64,000 nucleotides of DNA from Mucor racemosus (GCA_027405735.1 JAPEHQ010000015.1:248001-312000); one strand, 5' to 3'; counted from the stretch's first letter, positions 9,851 through 23,127 are shown. Translations and numbers: made by a program. Notes: generated by a model from the sequence alone, not told the origin.

Positions 9851-12708
9851 ATTTATATATTCTTCAGTGCCCAAGCATCCAAGTTGATTTATGTTCGGAT
9901 CAATAGAAAACTGAAATTGCATGTTATTATACGTTATAGCGTCGTTCCTGAAATATAAACAAAGTTAGGCTGCACAGTCATTTAATCAACTTCATTGCAC
10001 TAGCTTTCGTTTGTCAGACGTCTGTTAGCATGACTAGAAATGCGAATACCACAGGTATAAATTCTCATAGCACTAAAGATGTACAGATTGCTCAAAAACC
10101 TCTTTCTGACGACTTTGTTTATTATGTATGTGTTCAAAAGCAATTGTTATTATGTATCAGTGAGATTTTTTAATGGTCGTAATGCTTACGATCTATATAT
10201 GTGGTCAACGTTGATGAGCATCAATTATATATACGATGAAATAATTATGTATATAGCGAAGATTAACTCATTTTAGCAAACATTGTTCGACGGCCAAAGC
10301 AAAATTGCCCGATTCGTTTTACATGGTACTAATATACCACTCGACGGATTAGTTGAAGCTTCATTCGAATTCTTATACAGCATAAAAGAACGATACACAA
10401 ATTTCAGTTTTTACACTATTTTTTAACATTCTCATGTAACTTGATGTAAAGGCAAAGTTTTACACCAAACCTACACCATTTTACCCCACAGTCCAAAGCG
10501 TTAACTCTGAAATACGTAAATATAATTGTTGAATTTGTGCTGATGACCCTAACGTATCCCAATAATTCTTGTGTTTTGTAAACAGCATTGTGTATATTGC
10601 GTATCATTTTACACCAATATCTACAGCGCAAAGTTTCAAATAAAAAAATATTTTTTAGCATAATCATTGAAAGATTTAATCTTGGTAAAGCGTTGGAATG
10701 GATACTTGGTTCTTGATTTTGAGTTTTTTTTTTGAACTTCTCGCTACAAATAGTAATCCCTATATTATTATATGTTATTATACATTAATTTGTACCATTG
10801 TACATCCTCATAAATTATCGTCTATTGTCGTCTATTCTCACATATCATCGCAGATATTTGTGCAATCATTGTAGGGTCATCGTACATCATTGTAATCACG
10901 ATTTATAGAGCTATTGAATAACCCACTCATATTGGATGCTTTTTAGCATATTTTAATTGAACACATTTGTGCTTTTGGCAGTTTTTTGAAAAGTTTCTTT
11001 GGCTAAAACTATACCTTGAGTCTTTTTGATTGGTCGAGTCTATTATAATCATGGCCCCACGGCTCAGAAAGGGTTAAGGCTTTTTGGCCCTGAAAGTGCG
11101 AGAAAAAAAATATAGTGAGTATACAAACGAGTCTGAAAAATACTATAGTTATGATTAGGTTTTACGTTCAAGTAATGATAAAGTATACATCTGGTTTTTT
11201 TAAACAAGCTTCTTGGTAGGCGACGTTGACTATTTATTACTAAACTAAAACGACACAGTCCTACAAGTATATAATATAATCATACGACAGCAGTTTTATA
11301 GCCTCTAAATGCTTCATCAGTATATGTTAAATTGATAAATTTAGCATCTTTATGAGGCTGAGATTTCTCCTGATGTTTGATAAATCTGAAACTGTGAATA
11401 GGGAGTACATACAGTATGTATCCTATGTACAACAATATTGAAGATACACAAAGCAGAGGGGTCCGTGTTGTTGTCACCTATTCTTGCGTACTAATCTTAA
11501 CTTTGTTTTTCATGTGCTTTGGTAGTATTGTGCGATGGAGTAAAATACAATAAGTTTTTTATCGATTACTTATTATATAATCATAATCGATTATAAAATG
11601 TCAGGTTTTCGTTTGTGATTTTCTTCTTTATATACTAATTTGGTACACACTTTTTTATACAACATCATTCTACATGTAAATTAATATGTCATGTTATTAT
11701 ACCTAAAAAAAGACTCACACACTCGTATTTTAACGTATGATATAGTTGTTTGATTATAATGAGGAGTATTTTTGATGAGGTGATAAACAACGAATATTCA
11801 AATGTTGTTGATCGATTTATAGAACTCGATATTTTCCGTGCTATTCACATGTTGTACTTGTTTAAATGCTCGTACGACATGGTATTTAGTCATGACGATT
11901 AATAGTGAAAATTACACAAATTTACTCAACTTTATTCCAAGTTTTACTTGGCTCAGTTTGGTTGTAAAGTTGGATTAAAGTTTGGTTTTTTTTGATACTG
12001 TGGCTGTCAGTTTGAGGAAGAAATGGAATCTTTTATACTATGAAACTGCACGGAAATTGCATGCATTTAATAATTACATAGTCTGACGTATATATAATTT
12101 AGTGCTCTTTGTTAGTCTTATTATTATTAGATATAGAGCAGTAATAGAGGCAAGTTTGACCTCATTAAATGTTTTAAATAAAGACGGTAAATTATTAGCC
12201 TCATTCCCACACCAGCAACTCCCACTTGATTATCAGATTTGAAAGATAAGTTTGATTCAGTTAAAAAGAACTCTTTTTTTAGATAGATATTCTTTAATCG
12301 ATGTGAACATCCGTTAGTTGCATACTATATAATCAATAAATCTTTTATTATATTTCCATCTAATTCTGAATAATGAAATAGTGTGTACCACCAAGCAATT
12401 CTATATATATAAAAAAAAAAGAGGCACACTTGGAGTAAACCCTTTTTAAGCATATTGTACCTCCTTGGAATATGATTATAAAATGATTAAATAACTCGAG
12501 TCATTTCCTCTTTTCCTTTTCTTTTTCTTTCTTTCTTTCTTTCTTTTTCTCTAAAAAACAAAGCACTATACTCACTTAAATATATCGATAATCATATAAC
12601 AAAAAAAAAGAACATCTTGTTCTCTAACTATATCCAACCGAAAAAAAACACCAAAAAAAATTACAACCCATTCCACTCACTTTTAATAAAATAACAACAA
12701 AATCAAAG
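9851..12708. other. Gene-poor DNA upstream of the IQ-motif gene
   Basis: Nearly 2.9 kb in which no gene could be supported. A short frame starting MTRNANTTG at about 10031 runs for only about 50 codons and could be the head of a decayed retroelement gag. A polypyrimidine tract (CTTT repeats, about 12501-12552) lies about 160 bp before the next start codon and may be part of that gene's promoter. Confidence 0.45.
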
Positions 12709-14742
12709 ATGACTGATTGCTTTAATTCTGAACCAATTATGCTCCGTAATCCAACATCCTTTACATCTCTAGACGACGAAAAGGTAATTACAATAGAAAA
12801 AACGTGGGTCGGTATGCAATACAGCTTACTGTAACACAAATATTTTTTAAATTCATTAAATGTGGATAATTGACTCGTGTGCTTGTTTTTATTTATAGGA
12901 ATTGATGGAAATCACTCAGCATCTCGCACCCGAACAATTCCAATATGAATTCCCTCCAAAATCTCGTATTATGGCTATTGAAGCAAATGATGATGATCAA
13001 GAAGAGTTTTCTTTCTTTGATGAATGCTCATTTACTTCAAACTCAACTGCAGCTTATTCAAATATTCTTTACGAGGAAGACGAAGAAGAAGAAGACGACG
13101 ATTACTACACCCAATCAAATCTTATTCAAAACTCGGATCAATTACTTGATCAATACCTCGATTCATTTAAAAATTTAGACATGTCATTTGTAGCCGATAA
13201 TCAACTTTCACCTCTCCAATTACCTACACAAGCTACTAGCAATAGCAATAGCAACAGCAGTAGAATCCGTGAAGAATCTTATGATTCTACTGGTACAATT
13301 GTCATTCGCAAATCTCCTTGCTCTTCTTTCCAAGCTGCCCGTCCTTCTTCATTCTTGTCTTCTCATCATCACAAGCAATTTTTAGAACGTGTTGCTGAAG
13401 AAGACAGAATTAATTGGGAAGAAAAATCATTTACATTTCCTGAATATTCAAACTATCAATCCGAGGACGAAAGAGGTAATACATGTACATTAATTAGCAA
13501 TAAAAAAAAAACCAACCAACTAACATTTATTATAAAAAAGCTTACCGCAGTGTTCATCCTTATTACCGCAGTAGAATGAATTCTGAAGCTGACATGTTCT
13601 GTCAAGATGATGATATTGTCAGTTTAGGCGAAGATGATTTAAGCAACTATTCAAACAATTCTAAAGTTGTTGTAATGAAGATTAGCAAATCTAATGTATC
13701 TCCTCCTACCTTTATTCATTTCTCTCAATCTTCTGGTAGTTATATTAGCTCTGATGAAGGTTATGATGATGAAGATGATGAACAAGATATTCATTGCAAG
13801 CCTATTGAATCTGCTTCTGTATTTTTACCCTTGTCTGACCAAGAACAAGAGTACATGATGCAATTTGATGATCATCGCCATTCAGCTGCAATTAAAATCC
13901 AGTCGGTATGGAGAGGTTACATTTTCCGTAAAAAGGCCGCTTATTCAGGTTCCCAACTGAAAGTATCACACCGAGTGCTTGCTGGCCTTGCACAAGTTAA
14001 TGATAACATTCATCGCCGTAACAACAACCAGCTTCAAAATCGTGTTTGCATGCTTGAGAAACGTCTCGGTGAAGAAACTGCTATGCGTATGGCATTTGAA
14101 AAGGCAATGGAAGACATGACCATTTTGATGGATCATCAACACCAGGTTTTACATCAACGTGTTGAGCAAGAAGTCAATATGAGACAAACATACGAACGCA
14201 AAATGGAACAAGTAATGGCTCAAGTACAACCTCTTGAATCTCGTCTTCGTCATGAATCCAAAGCCAGAGCTGATATGGAATCAATGATGTCTCGAGTACT
14301 CGATCAACTTCACGAATTAAAAGTACATTCAAAAGAAGAAATCGAGCAAAGAAAGTCTTTACAACGTAAACTTGATAATGCAACCGAAGAAATTGCTTTA
14401 ATAAAGCAACAAAAACAACAGCAATCGCCACTACAACAACAACCCGCCCGTTCTTCCGTACGACCTAGTAGTAGATCTACTTTAGGAAATAATGCACAAC
14501 AATTGCGTTCAGCATCTAGACTTTCAAATACAAGCAGTAGCAGAGCATCGCCTATTCCTCCTCCTAAAACACCCACATCAGATATTGGTAGCAGAAGACC
14601 TTTAACATCATCTACTGCATCAAGATCGACCGTATCTCGTTTATCCAGCCGTACACCCACTATCAAAAGAACTGTTGCTGCAACAACTAATACACCAACA
14701 ACAGCCCCTTCTAAAAGAACTGTCATTAATAGAAAATCATAA
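12709..14742 (+). CDS. IQ-motif coiled-coil protein (hypothetical)
   Basis: Three exons (12709-12783, 12899-13475, 13589-14742) give 601 residues. The first ATG encodes MTDCFNSEP; the first intron has clean GTAATT/TAG borders. The second intron's acceptor is less certain: CTGAAG before CTGACATG is the only one I found that keeps the frame open. Visible parts are an acidic Asp/Glu-rich N-terminal half, one IQ calmodulin-binding motif (AAIKIQSVWRGYIFRKK, about residues 317-333), a long charged coiled coil (about 360-490) and a basic Ser/Thr/Arg/Pro-rich tail. An IQ motif followed by coiled coil and basic tail suggests a calmodulin-binding, possibly microtubule-associated or scaffold protein; that role is inference. 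I do not recognise a named orthologue. Confidence 0.8.
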
Positions 14743-14957
14743 ATATCCTTTTTAATTTGTATATGCATTTCTTATAGTTATGGATTAAAAAAAATATTTT
14801 ATAACTATTCCTCCTATTATTCCTCTACTTTTTAATACTACCTTTTACTACCATTTATTTACTATATAATTTAATTAATTACAAACTACACTCATATTAC
14901 ACACACACAAAACATTTAGAATCAAATAAAGTACATATATATAAAAAATGATTGGTT

Positions 14958-15437
14958 CTAATTATGATCTTTCTTGGTTATTTCACTAACTACGACAGTA
15001 ACTATTGGAAATTGACAACAAATTAAATATTATATTACATACATTTAATTAAAAAAAAACGTACCAACCACAAGCAGTAAAATGATGATTGAGCTGAGTA
15101 CAATCCGGAATCTCCATAATATTCCATGGTGCGTTGTTGGTTTCTCAACAATTAATGGATCTTGCTTGTACATTTCAATATCATTTCCTTTTTCTTTAAT
15201 TGTAGTTTTACTAATTTGAATATCATCCATCATTTGAAATATAACACGATCTGTTTCTTTAATTGATTGCTTTGGTTCTCGACTTCCATAATAAGGTATA
15301 GTTGATGTAGAAATAGACGAATCAGATGATGTGTTGCTATTATTAGTAGCTGCATTTTCTATTTCTACGGTTACAATGCCTTCTGGCGGTGATGCCTTGG
15401 GTGCTGTTGATGCTGCCGTTGGTAATTTATTAGTCAT
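14958..15437 (-). CDS. Small C-terminally anchored membrane protein (hypothetical)
   Basis: The first exon (15065-15437) starts MTNKLPTAAS and encodes a Ser/Thr-rich soluble region followed by a hydrophobic stretch (IVLSSIIILLLVV). Read without splicing it would end after GTFFFN, but the GTACGT at that point is a good donor and a CCAATAG acceptor lies 63 bp on. Splicing to 14958-15001 gives 138 residues, lengthens the membrane helix (VVVTVVV) and adds a charged tail SEITKKDHN. I prefer the spliced form. The layout is a single helix near the C-terminus with no N-terminal signal peptide, as in tail-anchored or type II proteins. No family recognised. Confidence 0.6.
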
Positions 15438-15577
15438 ATTTTGATTGTAAATAAGAATAAAAGCCTCAAATGATAGGAATTATATGAGCTTACTAGTTTT
15501 TTCGTTTTTTTCTTTTTTGTTTGATGCTTCAAGTTGATTTCAAAATTTAACCATTATTTTAAAATTTGTTGTCTAGG

Positions 15578-15609
<32 letters not shown>

Positions 15610-16067
15610 GACATTACTAAATATAAAAAGGGCTATGGCGGCCACGAGGTAAATCGTTACACTTGTTTATCATTGGTGTATCACTTCAAAAGGCACATTT
15701 TTTTCTGATACAAAAATCTGCCACGTTGCATTTCTGCTACAGCAACTCTCCGAATTTCAGTTACCCCGCCATTTTCGGGATATCCTTGCTCTGTAGTTAG
15801 CTTGTGTTACCGCCAACAATTATACATGGTAATGTAAATGGCATTATATCAGAAAGGGGAAGAATGGGAGGTTTAATTATTATTATGTTTTATTAAAGGG
15901 CTATAGTTTAAAATTGAATTTAATGCACTATTGTATTTTAACCGGGATATACACACATAAAAGAAAGGAGTCAAAGCATATTATTATGCTATCAAGTTGT
16001 TTAAAAGAAAACCCTGTAATAAAAACAATTCAATTGTGCTTTTTTACTATTATTCTCTTGTATAATT
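15438..16067. other. Intergenic, divergent promoter region
   Basis: Separates two divergently transcribed genes. Contains a pure T run of about 26 bp (15584-15609) and a locally GC-richer stretch near 15640-15800 with no open frame. No RNA gene seen. Confidence 0.5.
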
Positions 16068-17984
16068 ATGAATCAAGATAAATCTAATTTCGAGCATATA
16101 GAAAATCATGCAACAGATCAGAACAAAACACTTGTAAAAAATGATACAAACATGACTGATTCTACATTTTTATCTATTTCATCATCCGTAACCAATGTTG
16201 CTGAGAAAGAAGCCATCATTATCATTGAGGAGAAAACAAGCACAGCGGCTTGGATAGAGACATTAGTTTGCATTGGAGTAAGCACAAGTTGTGCTTTCAT
16301 GTGGACTACAGGTGCAAGTGCTCCAAATGTTATGTCTCAATGGATGAATGTATCTCTCAGTCAAATCAATTGGCTTTCAAATGCTTCCGCTATTTGTAAC
16401 ACTGTATTTTCATTATTAACTGCTTGGGCATATGAAAGAATTGGCATTAAAGCATCTGTAAATATAATGCAAATTGGTGTAATTTAATGAAAAAACTAAT
16501 ATACTTAGCTATTAGATTATTCTTTGTGCTGTTATTAATACAATCGGTTGTTGGATAAGATGTGTTGCTATCATTTTACCTATAGAAAAAAGATACGCAG
16601 TTATGATGATAGGGCAGTTTGTTGCCAGTGTTGGTGGTCCACTGATTTACAAGTAAGTTTGAATAAGCACCAAAAACCATGGTGATGAAATTAACATTTA
16701 TAATATATTCATAGTTTGGCAGCAAAGGTATACTTTATAATACACATCATGTAAAAATTTAATAAATAACACAAACTCTTTGTTAGTTTGTTGCAGTTTG
16801 GTTTGCACCTAAAGATCGTGGCGTCGCTAATACAGTTTTATGTAAGTTACTTCTAATCTATAAATCAACGATAAATTAATCTTTTGGTTGCATATGTTTC
16901 AGCTGTTCAGGCAGGTATGGCCCTTGCTCCCCTTATTTTACCAATGTTGGCACCATCCATTCAAGATGTCCCAAAAATGGCAAGTTGAGAAAGGAAATTC
17001 AAAACTACTTGCATTTAGTAATATTAAATCAAATCATCATTTTAGCTCATCATCGTTGCAGGTATCTCTACAGTTTTCACATTACCTACCTTCTTTATAC
17101 CCAGTAAGCCAAAGGTTCCTCCTTCTACCACCGCTACATTAGAGAGAACTCCATTCTGGCAAGGTGTAAAAGAAGTCGTGACCAATATGCAATTTTGGTG
17201 GATTGCTATCATCACATCTGTATCCATGGGTATGGTATTTTCTGTCTCTGTATTAATTATAGAAGCTATTTCTCCGTTTGGATACACTGAACAACAGGCC
17301 GGATTATGTGCTGCTTTGATTGTTTTTAGTGGCTGTTTTGGCGGAGGTTTGTTGATATCATTAGCCTATATTGTAGATTTCTAGGAATTAAACCATATAA
17401 TTATAGGTATGACCGGATATTGGCTTGGAAAGTCAGGACAACATTTCATGCTTATCAAAATGTTTACCCCTTTAGTAGTTTTCTCGTATGTAGCGTTTAT
17501 ATTTTTATGTAAGTTAAACCCCACTCCACAGGCAAATATGCATTTCTAAGTAACTATCCTATTTATAGTGAGACCCGATGCATTCTCGGTAGTAATCATT
17601 GCATGCATCATCAATGGATTTTGTTCTTATGCATTATTCCCTGTTTATTTGGAAGTTGCGAGTGAAAGTATGTATATTAAAACATGATACTGCATCATTT
17701 TAATCTGGATATTTCCTTATCTAGTTACGTATCCTGTTTCAGAGTCAATTAGCTCATGCGTATTATGGACTCTTTGTTCTTTGACTATGGTCGTATTCTC
17801 CCTTGTTATAGATGCATTTCGTGCTGGACCAGATGCATCACCTCCAAATAATATGAATACTTCCATGATCATAGTGGCTGGAATCATGTTTGTTGGAAAC
17901 TTGCCATGTCTATGGATAAAAGGCGACCTTAAGCGATCTCTGGTAGATAATGAAAATAATAAAAAATTAGCATCTGTTGTTTAA
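16068..17984 (+). CDS. MFS transporter of the FLVCR/SLC49 type
   Basis: Nine exons (16068-16457, 16516-16652, 16715-16727, 16787-16841, 16903-16979, 17046-17346, 17407-17508, 17569-17667, 17725-17984) sum to 477 residues. A polar N-terminus of about 70 residues is followed by about 12 hydrophobic segments. Diagnostic pieces are NWLSNASAICNTVFSLLTAW in the first helices, VWFAPKDRGVANTVLSVQAG, and EITYPVSESISSCVLW late in the protein; these match the SLC49/FLVCR family, which includes haem and choline exporters. The substrate cannot be read from sequence. One exon is only 13 bp, and the intron after exon 5 starts with GCAAGT instead of GT. The protein probably sits in the plasma or an organelle membrane. 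Confidence 0.85.
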
Positions 17985-18329
17985 TTTGGATAGATATCGT
18001 AACCCTTATATACCTACATTTAATAAAAAAAATATTTCAATACAATCATAAAATGTAACGACAAAGTCAGAAATGTTTGCATGATACTTCAGAAAAAGCT
18101 ACTTTAAATCCCAATATCTTTATTTCACGAAATATCTATATATCCAGAATAGAAATATATAGATAATTTGGCAAATCCAGTTCTACAAGAAAAATATTAG
18201 GAAACATCAAAATTTAGCGCTGTCCACAGCTAAGTTCGATATCGTAATTTTAATGTTACTAGCTTTCGAAAAGGAAGCATACCATCTTTTCTATATTTCA
18301 ACTCATAGTAAAAAACTTTTAGTATAGAT
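17985..18329. other. Intergenic
   Basis: Short AT-rich spacer between the transporter gene and R1 copy B; nothing recognised apart from AATAAA-like sequence near 18025, which may serve the transporter's polyadenylation. Confidence 0.4.
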
Positions 18330-19915
18330 TTGGATACTGCAAGGAATATAATAATTGGCTGAATTATGCTACCTCTTCTTAAATTTATTTTATATATCAC
18401 TAAAGACTCAAAAACGCGTAAAATTCACCGCTTTTTCCTTGAAAACTGGGTCGCATTTTTCATCCTTGCTCTACTTTTTGTTTTCACTAAATAATACCAA
18501 GAAAAAATTATATGTCAGTGTACCTGAGATGTTCAGCTTTAATTCAAAAATAAGTGTCCGAAAATATCCTATTTTTTGCAGTTGGTATTAATTTTTCAGT
18601 GCTAAGGTTTCAAATTTTTTACGCGTATTTCACTATTTCACTTAGGATTTCACAAACAACGCATCGTATTACGGTTAACCGAGTTTGACTGCTTTAACGG
18701 GCCGTTTTTTATGCAAACTCGAATGAGGGTATTCGAGTTTCTTCTTTTCTTTTTTTGTTAGCTAAGCTCGAAAACAGGATTGAAAAAATACTTCAAGTTG
18801 TGAAACTGTCAAATATGCTATTATCGATTCATAATCCCATATTAACTTGACAAGGTTGCTATTAACAGCCTCCTTAAGGCAAACCAATACTTGCTCCCAC
18901 CCCGTTTTTTATCTGGGTTACAAAAGAACGGGCCGTTTTCCAACTCGAATCGAATGGCCGTTTCCGTTAAAACTCGATTCAAACTCGAATCGAAGCCCAT
19001 TCCTAATTTTTCACTGCTAAAGGATTGAAAACTTTGAGGCTTCATATCTCCAGAAAAAATTAAGCTATACTAACACTTTTTAATAATAAAACTTACTTGT
19101 TTTAAAGTGCTCTATAACATATTTTAATATAAAAAAATTCTGGCCACTTTTATTTTTTTTTCATTTTTTTGACATTTCTATAGTAGGTTTCAAAATATTG
19201 GTTAAATTGAGCAACATTTTTTTGCATTCATGTCATTAAGCTCGTTAAGCTCTCTCAGACCCAATTTAGAGTTTTTCAAAATGTTAATTTTTCGTGGAGA
19301 TATCCTCAAAAATGTGTACAAAAAGGTACTTCCATTTCTGTCGTCCATTTTTCCCTTGTATACCCTCATCCCAAATTCTGAAACCGAAAAAAATTTGGAC
19401 AAAAATCTTGTTTTCTCTACGAAAAATGCAGCTAAAAATTTTTGCAATAGCTTGATCGATAGATAATTTTTTTACGCATCATTTCCGTTTATTATATTGT
19501 AAATATGTTTATAAAAAGTGATGTGCATCTTCAAACAACCTTCAAAATTTCAATTGCATTTTGTGCACAATTTAATGTGGAAAATTTGTCTAATGTTTAT
19601 TTAGATGGATGCAGAATTCAAAACTGTACAAAAGCTATTTAATACTCTAGGTCAACTTGCTTTGCAGTTCACGAGAATTCAAACGATTTTGTTTTTTGAA
19701 TAATTTTTCGTTCATTTCAAAAAATAAATTTTGGAACCCCGTTATGATAGGTCTTAAGCTGTGATAAGTCCCTATTATTTTAATTTTCTCGACGAAAAAT
19801 CAATATTTTTTGCTAAAACAAAAAATGCAGAGTAGCAATCAATTAGACCTATCTTGTGAATACAAAAAAGTAATAACTCAATTTAGATGCTTAATTTTTT
19901 ATAATCGATTTAGTA
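18330..19915 (-). repeat. R1 repeat, copy B
   Basis: Reverse-oriented copy of the R1 family, matched along most of its length to 8725-9850 and to the backbone of 55280-58255. It is interrupted at 18643-19005 by a 363-bp hAT-like element; outside that insertion it is collinear with copy A. Copies B and C share an extra approximately 50 bp at the right end that copy A lacks. No conserved coding frame. Confidence 0.8.
18643..19005 (-). mobile_element. hAT-like MITE, copy 1
   Basis: A 363-bp element nearly identical to 57150-57512 in the opposite orientation. The ends are TAGGATTTC (left) and CATTCCTA (right), so the terminal inverted repeat is the short TAGGA. Inner sequence carries repeated TTCGAGTTTG and AACGGCCCGTT words near both ends. 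It sits inside R1 copy B in a target resembling ATTTCACT; the flanks repeat this imperfectly. Both copies carry an unbroken run of about 52 codons (including FELENGPFFCNPDKKRGG), which reflects recent copying more than coding capacity. Confidence 0.8.
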
Positions 19916-20065
19916 GACTCAAAAATAAGGGATTTTCGATTTAAGGGATATTTTGAAATCTCTCGTAATTTAAATATTAAATTACCTAATTCCACTGAAC
20001 GTTTTTTCATATTTATTTAATTAATATTTTCAATCAACAATACATCAGATGGTATTCTGCTCAAA

Positions 20066-22440
20066 TTATTTTTTGGCATTGGAGTTTTCACGCTCTGTTA
20101 AAGGCTTAATGTATTTAGCATGGTAAGGTGCAACACCGGTACTTCTAGGTGCAGCGAGAAGAGTTTCGAGATAAGCTTTGCGTAAAAAGGAATATTAGTT
20201 GGATATTTATTAAAATTTTCTTCTGTCTAGACTTACTTTGATATATATCACCATCATATTTAGCAATGGGAGCCTTGAGTACAAAATCAGGGAAACCGAA
20301 AGCATCAGTAAGGCCAATGACTTGTTTACGAAGCGATTTACAATGTTCAAGATAAGTCTTTTCAATGCTATTGATTTGGCTAGGACTCAAGTAGCCTTCT
20401 TTGAAACCTTGATCACCATAAGTGTGAAGAACATGGAGACCCCACAAGGCTGTCAATCTCTTCATAATAGCCAATACACTAGGTTCAATGCCTTCTGTTC
20501 CAGTAGGCTGGCCATATTTCTCAGCACAGACACTGAAAATAAAAGCAGCACAGTGCAATTCACCTACACGAACAGAATCAAGCAAGACATCGTTTTGAGT
20601 AGCACCATTCTTGAGTGCAGTTTGGATACTATATAACTATTGAAACAAAAAGGTTAATTGAAAAGTCCTATCATTAAAATATTACGTTATAAATTCTTAC
20701 TCTTTTGACCAAAATGGTATTCAAAGCTTCTGAAACCAAAGCAAAATCCTTTAAGCAATCATGAGCGTCATTTGTAGGCCAAGTCTTGTTTTCAAGATAT
20801 TTATCAGCATACTTGATATAGATAGTCGAGCTTTTGAATTTGAGATCAGGGTATTCATTGTATTCAAGCTTTTGTTCAAGTCTATACAAGAGATAACGAG
20901 CACATTGTTGCAAAAGTACAACGTTATCACCACCACCTGTAGTCATTACACCCCAATCACCAATGATATGACCGATAGCATTGTAAGCAGAATAGGCATG
21001 GCCACCACAACTTCTACGACAGGTTTCAAGAATATCAGTAGCGTACCACCCAGCAAGGCCCTTGAGAGAAGCAGACATGGCATGCATATCACCCATATGA
21101 TTAAGATATACAATAGGATCCATCTTACCACCATCAGTCAAAACAGTAAATTGATTATTCAAGACATCAGATGTAGACTGAACCATATACATAAAAGCAA
21201 TACCAGGAATAATCTTTACATAATGAGATTGATAATCCATAATTTGTTGATCCTTGTTTCCTTGACGACGAACGACACCATAACGAGTAGCAATTGTCAA
21301 TGCTTGAGAGATCATTTGAGTAGTTACAGTAACAAGCGAAAGACGTTCAGGAATCAAAGTAGCATACATGACAGCTGGGTTGGGAGCAGGTGTATAATTT
21401 CCTTGGCGATCCAAACTAACCCATTTAGCCAACATGTCATTACGAGGAATACGCTTTTTACGGAATTGAATCCAACCATTATCTACACCAGCATGACCAA
21501 CCTTTTGACCGATATCACCGATTTGTACATTGGGCTCAAGTTCACCAGTGTATTTACTACGAAGTTGAACAACAAACCAGTTGAGGCCAACATTCTTACC
21601 ATTAACTATAGTTTGAGCAATGACAACAGTATGAGTTGCAGTTTGACCAGCCATACCAATCCACCATTTAGTGGATGTCACTGTGGGTGAATCAAGAATA
21701 AATTCATCGGTATCAGCATCATACATAGCAACAGTTTCAATATCACGCAAAGCTGAACTATGACCCAATTCAGTCTATATATAATATTAATAAGATTTTT
21801 ACTTGATGTGGTGATTCTCTTACCATGGCAAAACAACCGAAAATTCTGAAGTTAGATATATCATCATTATATCTATCCTGTTGTTCCTTATTGCCCAACA
21901 TATTTACAACATTACGAAACAAAGAATCGTGTACAAAAAAACGCATAGAGAAACTTTCAGAATAAACATTTGTGGCATGTCCAATTTCATATGCAAGTTC
22001 CTTATCTTTAAATTCTGGATCTGTCATGATTTGAATTACTCGGTAAATTTGACCCATTGTACTACACAAAGCAAAAATACAGTTTTAGAAAAGAAAAAAA
22101 AGAGTAGGTACCACAGCATCAATGATACATACAATTCACGCATTTCATCTCTTGAAAGTTCCAAGAAATTACGAGGAGACTGAACAACCAATTCTGGATC
22201 ATTCTGGATAAATGCATTTGCTTTTTTAATCAAATTATATCTCTTTTCACCACCTGCCCACAATGCAGAAAGAGCTTCAATATTGAAATCTGCAGCGGCA
22301 CGTTCAGCAGCCATATCTTTAGGTGCTTGACGAGACATGGGAGATGAAGACAAATTGAGTTGACTCTTAATTTGCTCTATACGTGCAAGAGCAACTTTAG
22401 CTTGAGGATCTTTAGAATCTTTCAAAGAAAGTACAGTCAT
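20066..22440 (-). CDS. Peroxisomal acyl-CoA oxidase
   Basis: Five exons (22133-22440, 21824-22061, 20701-21774, 20237-20636, 20066-20175) give 709 residues, normal for the family. The start chosen is the ATG at 22440 (MTVLSLKDSK). It catalyses the first, H2O2-forming step of peroxisomal fatty acid beta-oxidation with FAD. Visible signatures: FAMTELGHSS (about 180-189), the flavin/substrate-binding motif of acyl-CoA oxidases; STKWWIGMAGQTATH; CRRSCGGHAYSAYNAIG near the C-terminal helical domain. In the region where plant and animal enzymes have FEG[ED]N with the catalytic Glu, this protein reads TTGGGDN (460-466), with Gly in place of that Glu. The C-terminus NAKK is not a canonical PTS1, so import would have to be PTS1-independent, as known for some yeast acyl-CoA oxidases. 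Confidence 0.95.
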
Positions 22441-23127
22441 GATAAATGGTGTGAATGATGATGACAAAAAGAAGAGAAATCAATAGAAAATAACCAAAGA
22501 AAACCATTTTATATGTATTTATATACACCCAAGATATCGTCTTGCACTATAATTCAAAAAACTGTGGGGATGTTGGTTGTGGAAGAGCAAAGTTGTACGA
22601 ATACAGTTAATTTAAGCTGAGTCAATGAAGTTCAAATACTGTAAAACAACAGTCTATAGTATAATTGGATTTTCCCATCAACTATTCAGTTTTCCTAAAA
22701 GAGCTTTATAGCCATTAGAATTCAATGCCATGTGAATTTACTAGGTTTGTGCTGGATAAACCATTAAAAAACAGGTACACGGCACATGATACAATATATA
22801 GTAACTATGCAAATAATTTGATTATCATTGAAATGCTAGTTAAAGTTGATTTGGATATGTTGTTTACGTATCCAAAGAATTTTTTCCTCTATGTTTTCAA
22901 ATAATTACTTGACTTTACAGAATCTCAAAATCAACCTCCTTGGGAAACAAATAAACAAAACCCATTCTCCGTTATTCACTTGGGTTGCATATCACATTAA
23001 GGAGCATCAAGTAGCAAAAGAAAGGGGGAGGGGGGGGGGAGAAGTAAAAACATGTATATAAATATATACATGTAGGAGAAGACAAGAAAATTGCCACTTT
23101 TTCTTCTTTATTTTTTCTATCAGCATA
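22441..23127. other. Divergent promoter region
   Basis: About 690 bp between the divergently transcribed oxidase and the lipase gene. Contains a G-rich run (about 23022-23040) roughly 90 bp before the lipase start. No coding or RNA gene seen. Confidence 0.5.

Noticed and set aside
18842..19045. 67-codon frame, also found at 57116-57313
   Set aside because: The shared 52 codons lie inside the two copies of the hAT-like MITE; shared because the element was copied. No transposase motif.
20761..21690. 309-codon open frame on the plus strand
   Set aside because: Antisense shadow of the acyl-CoA oxidase third exon; Thr/Ile/Ser-rich with no domain.
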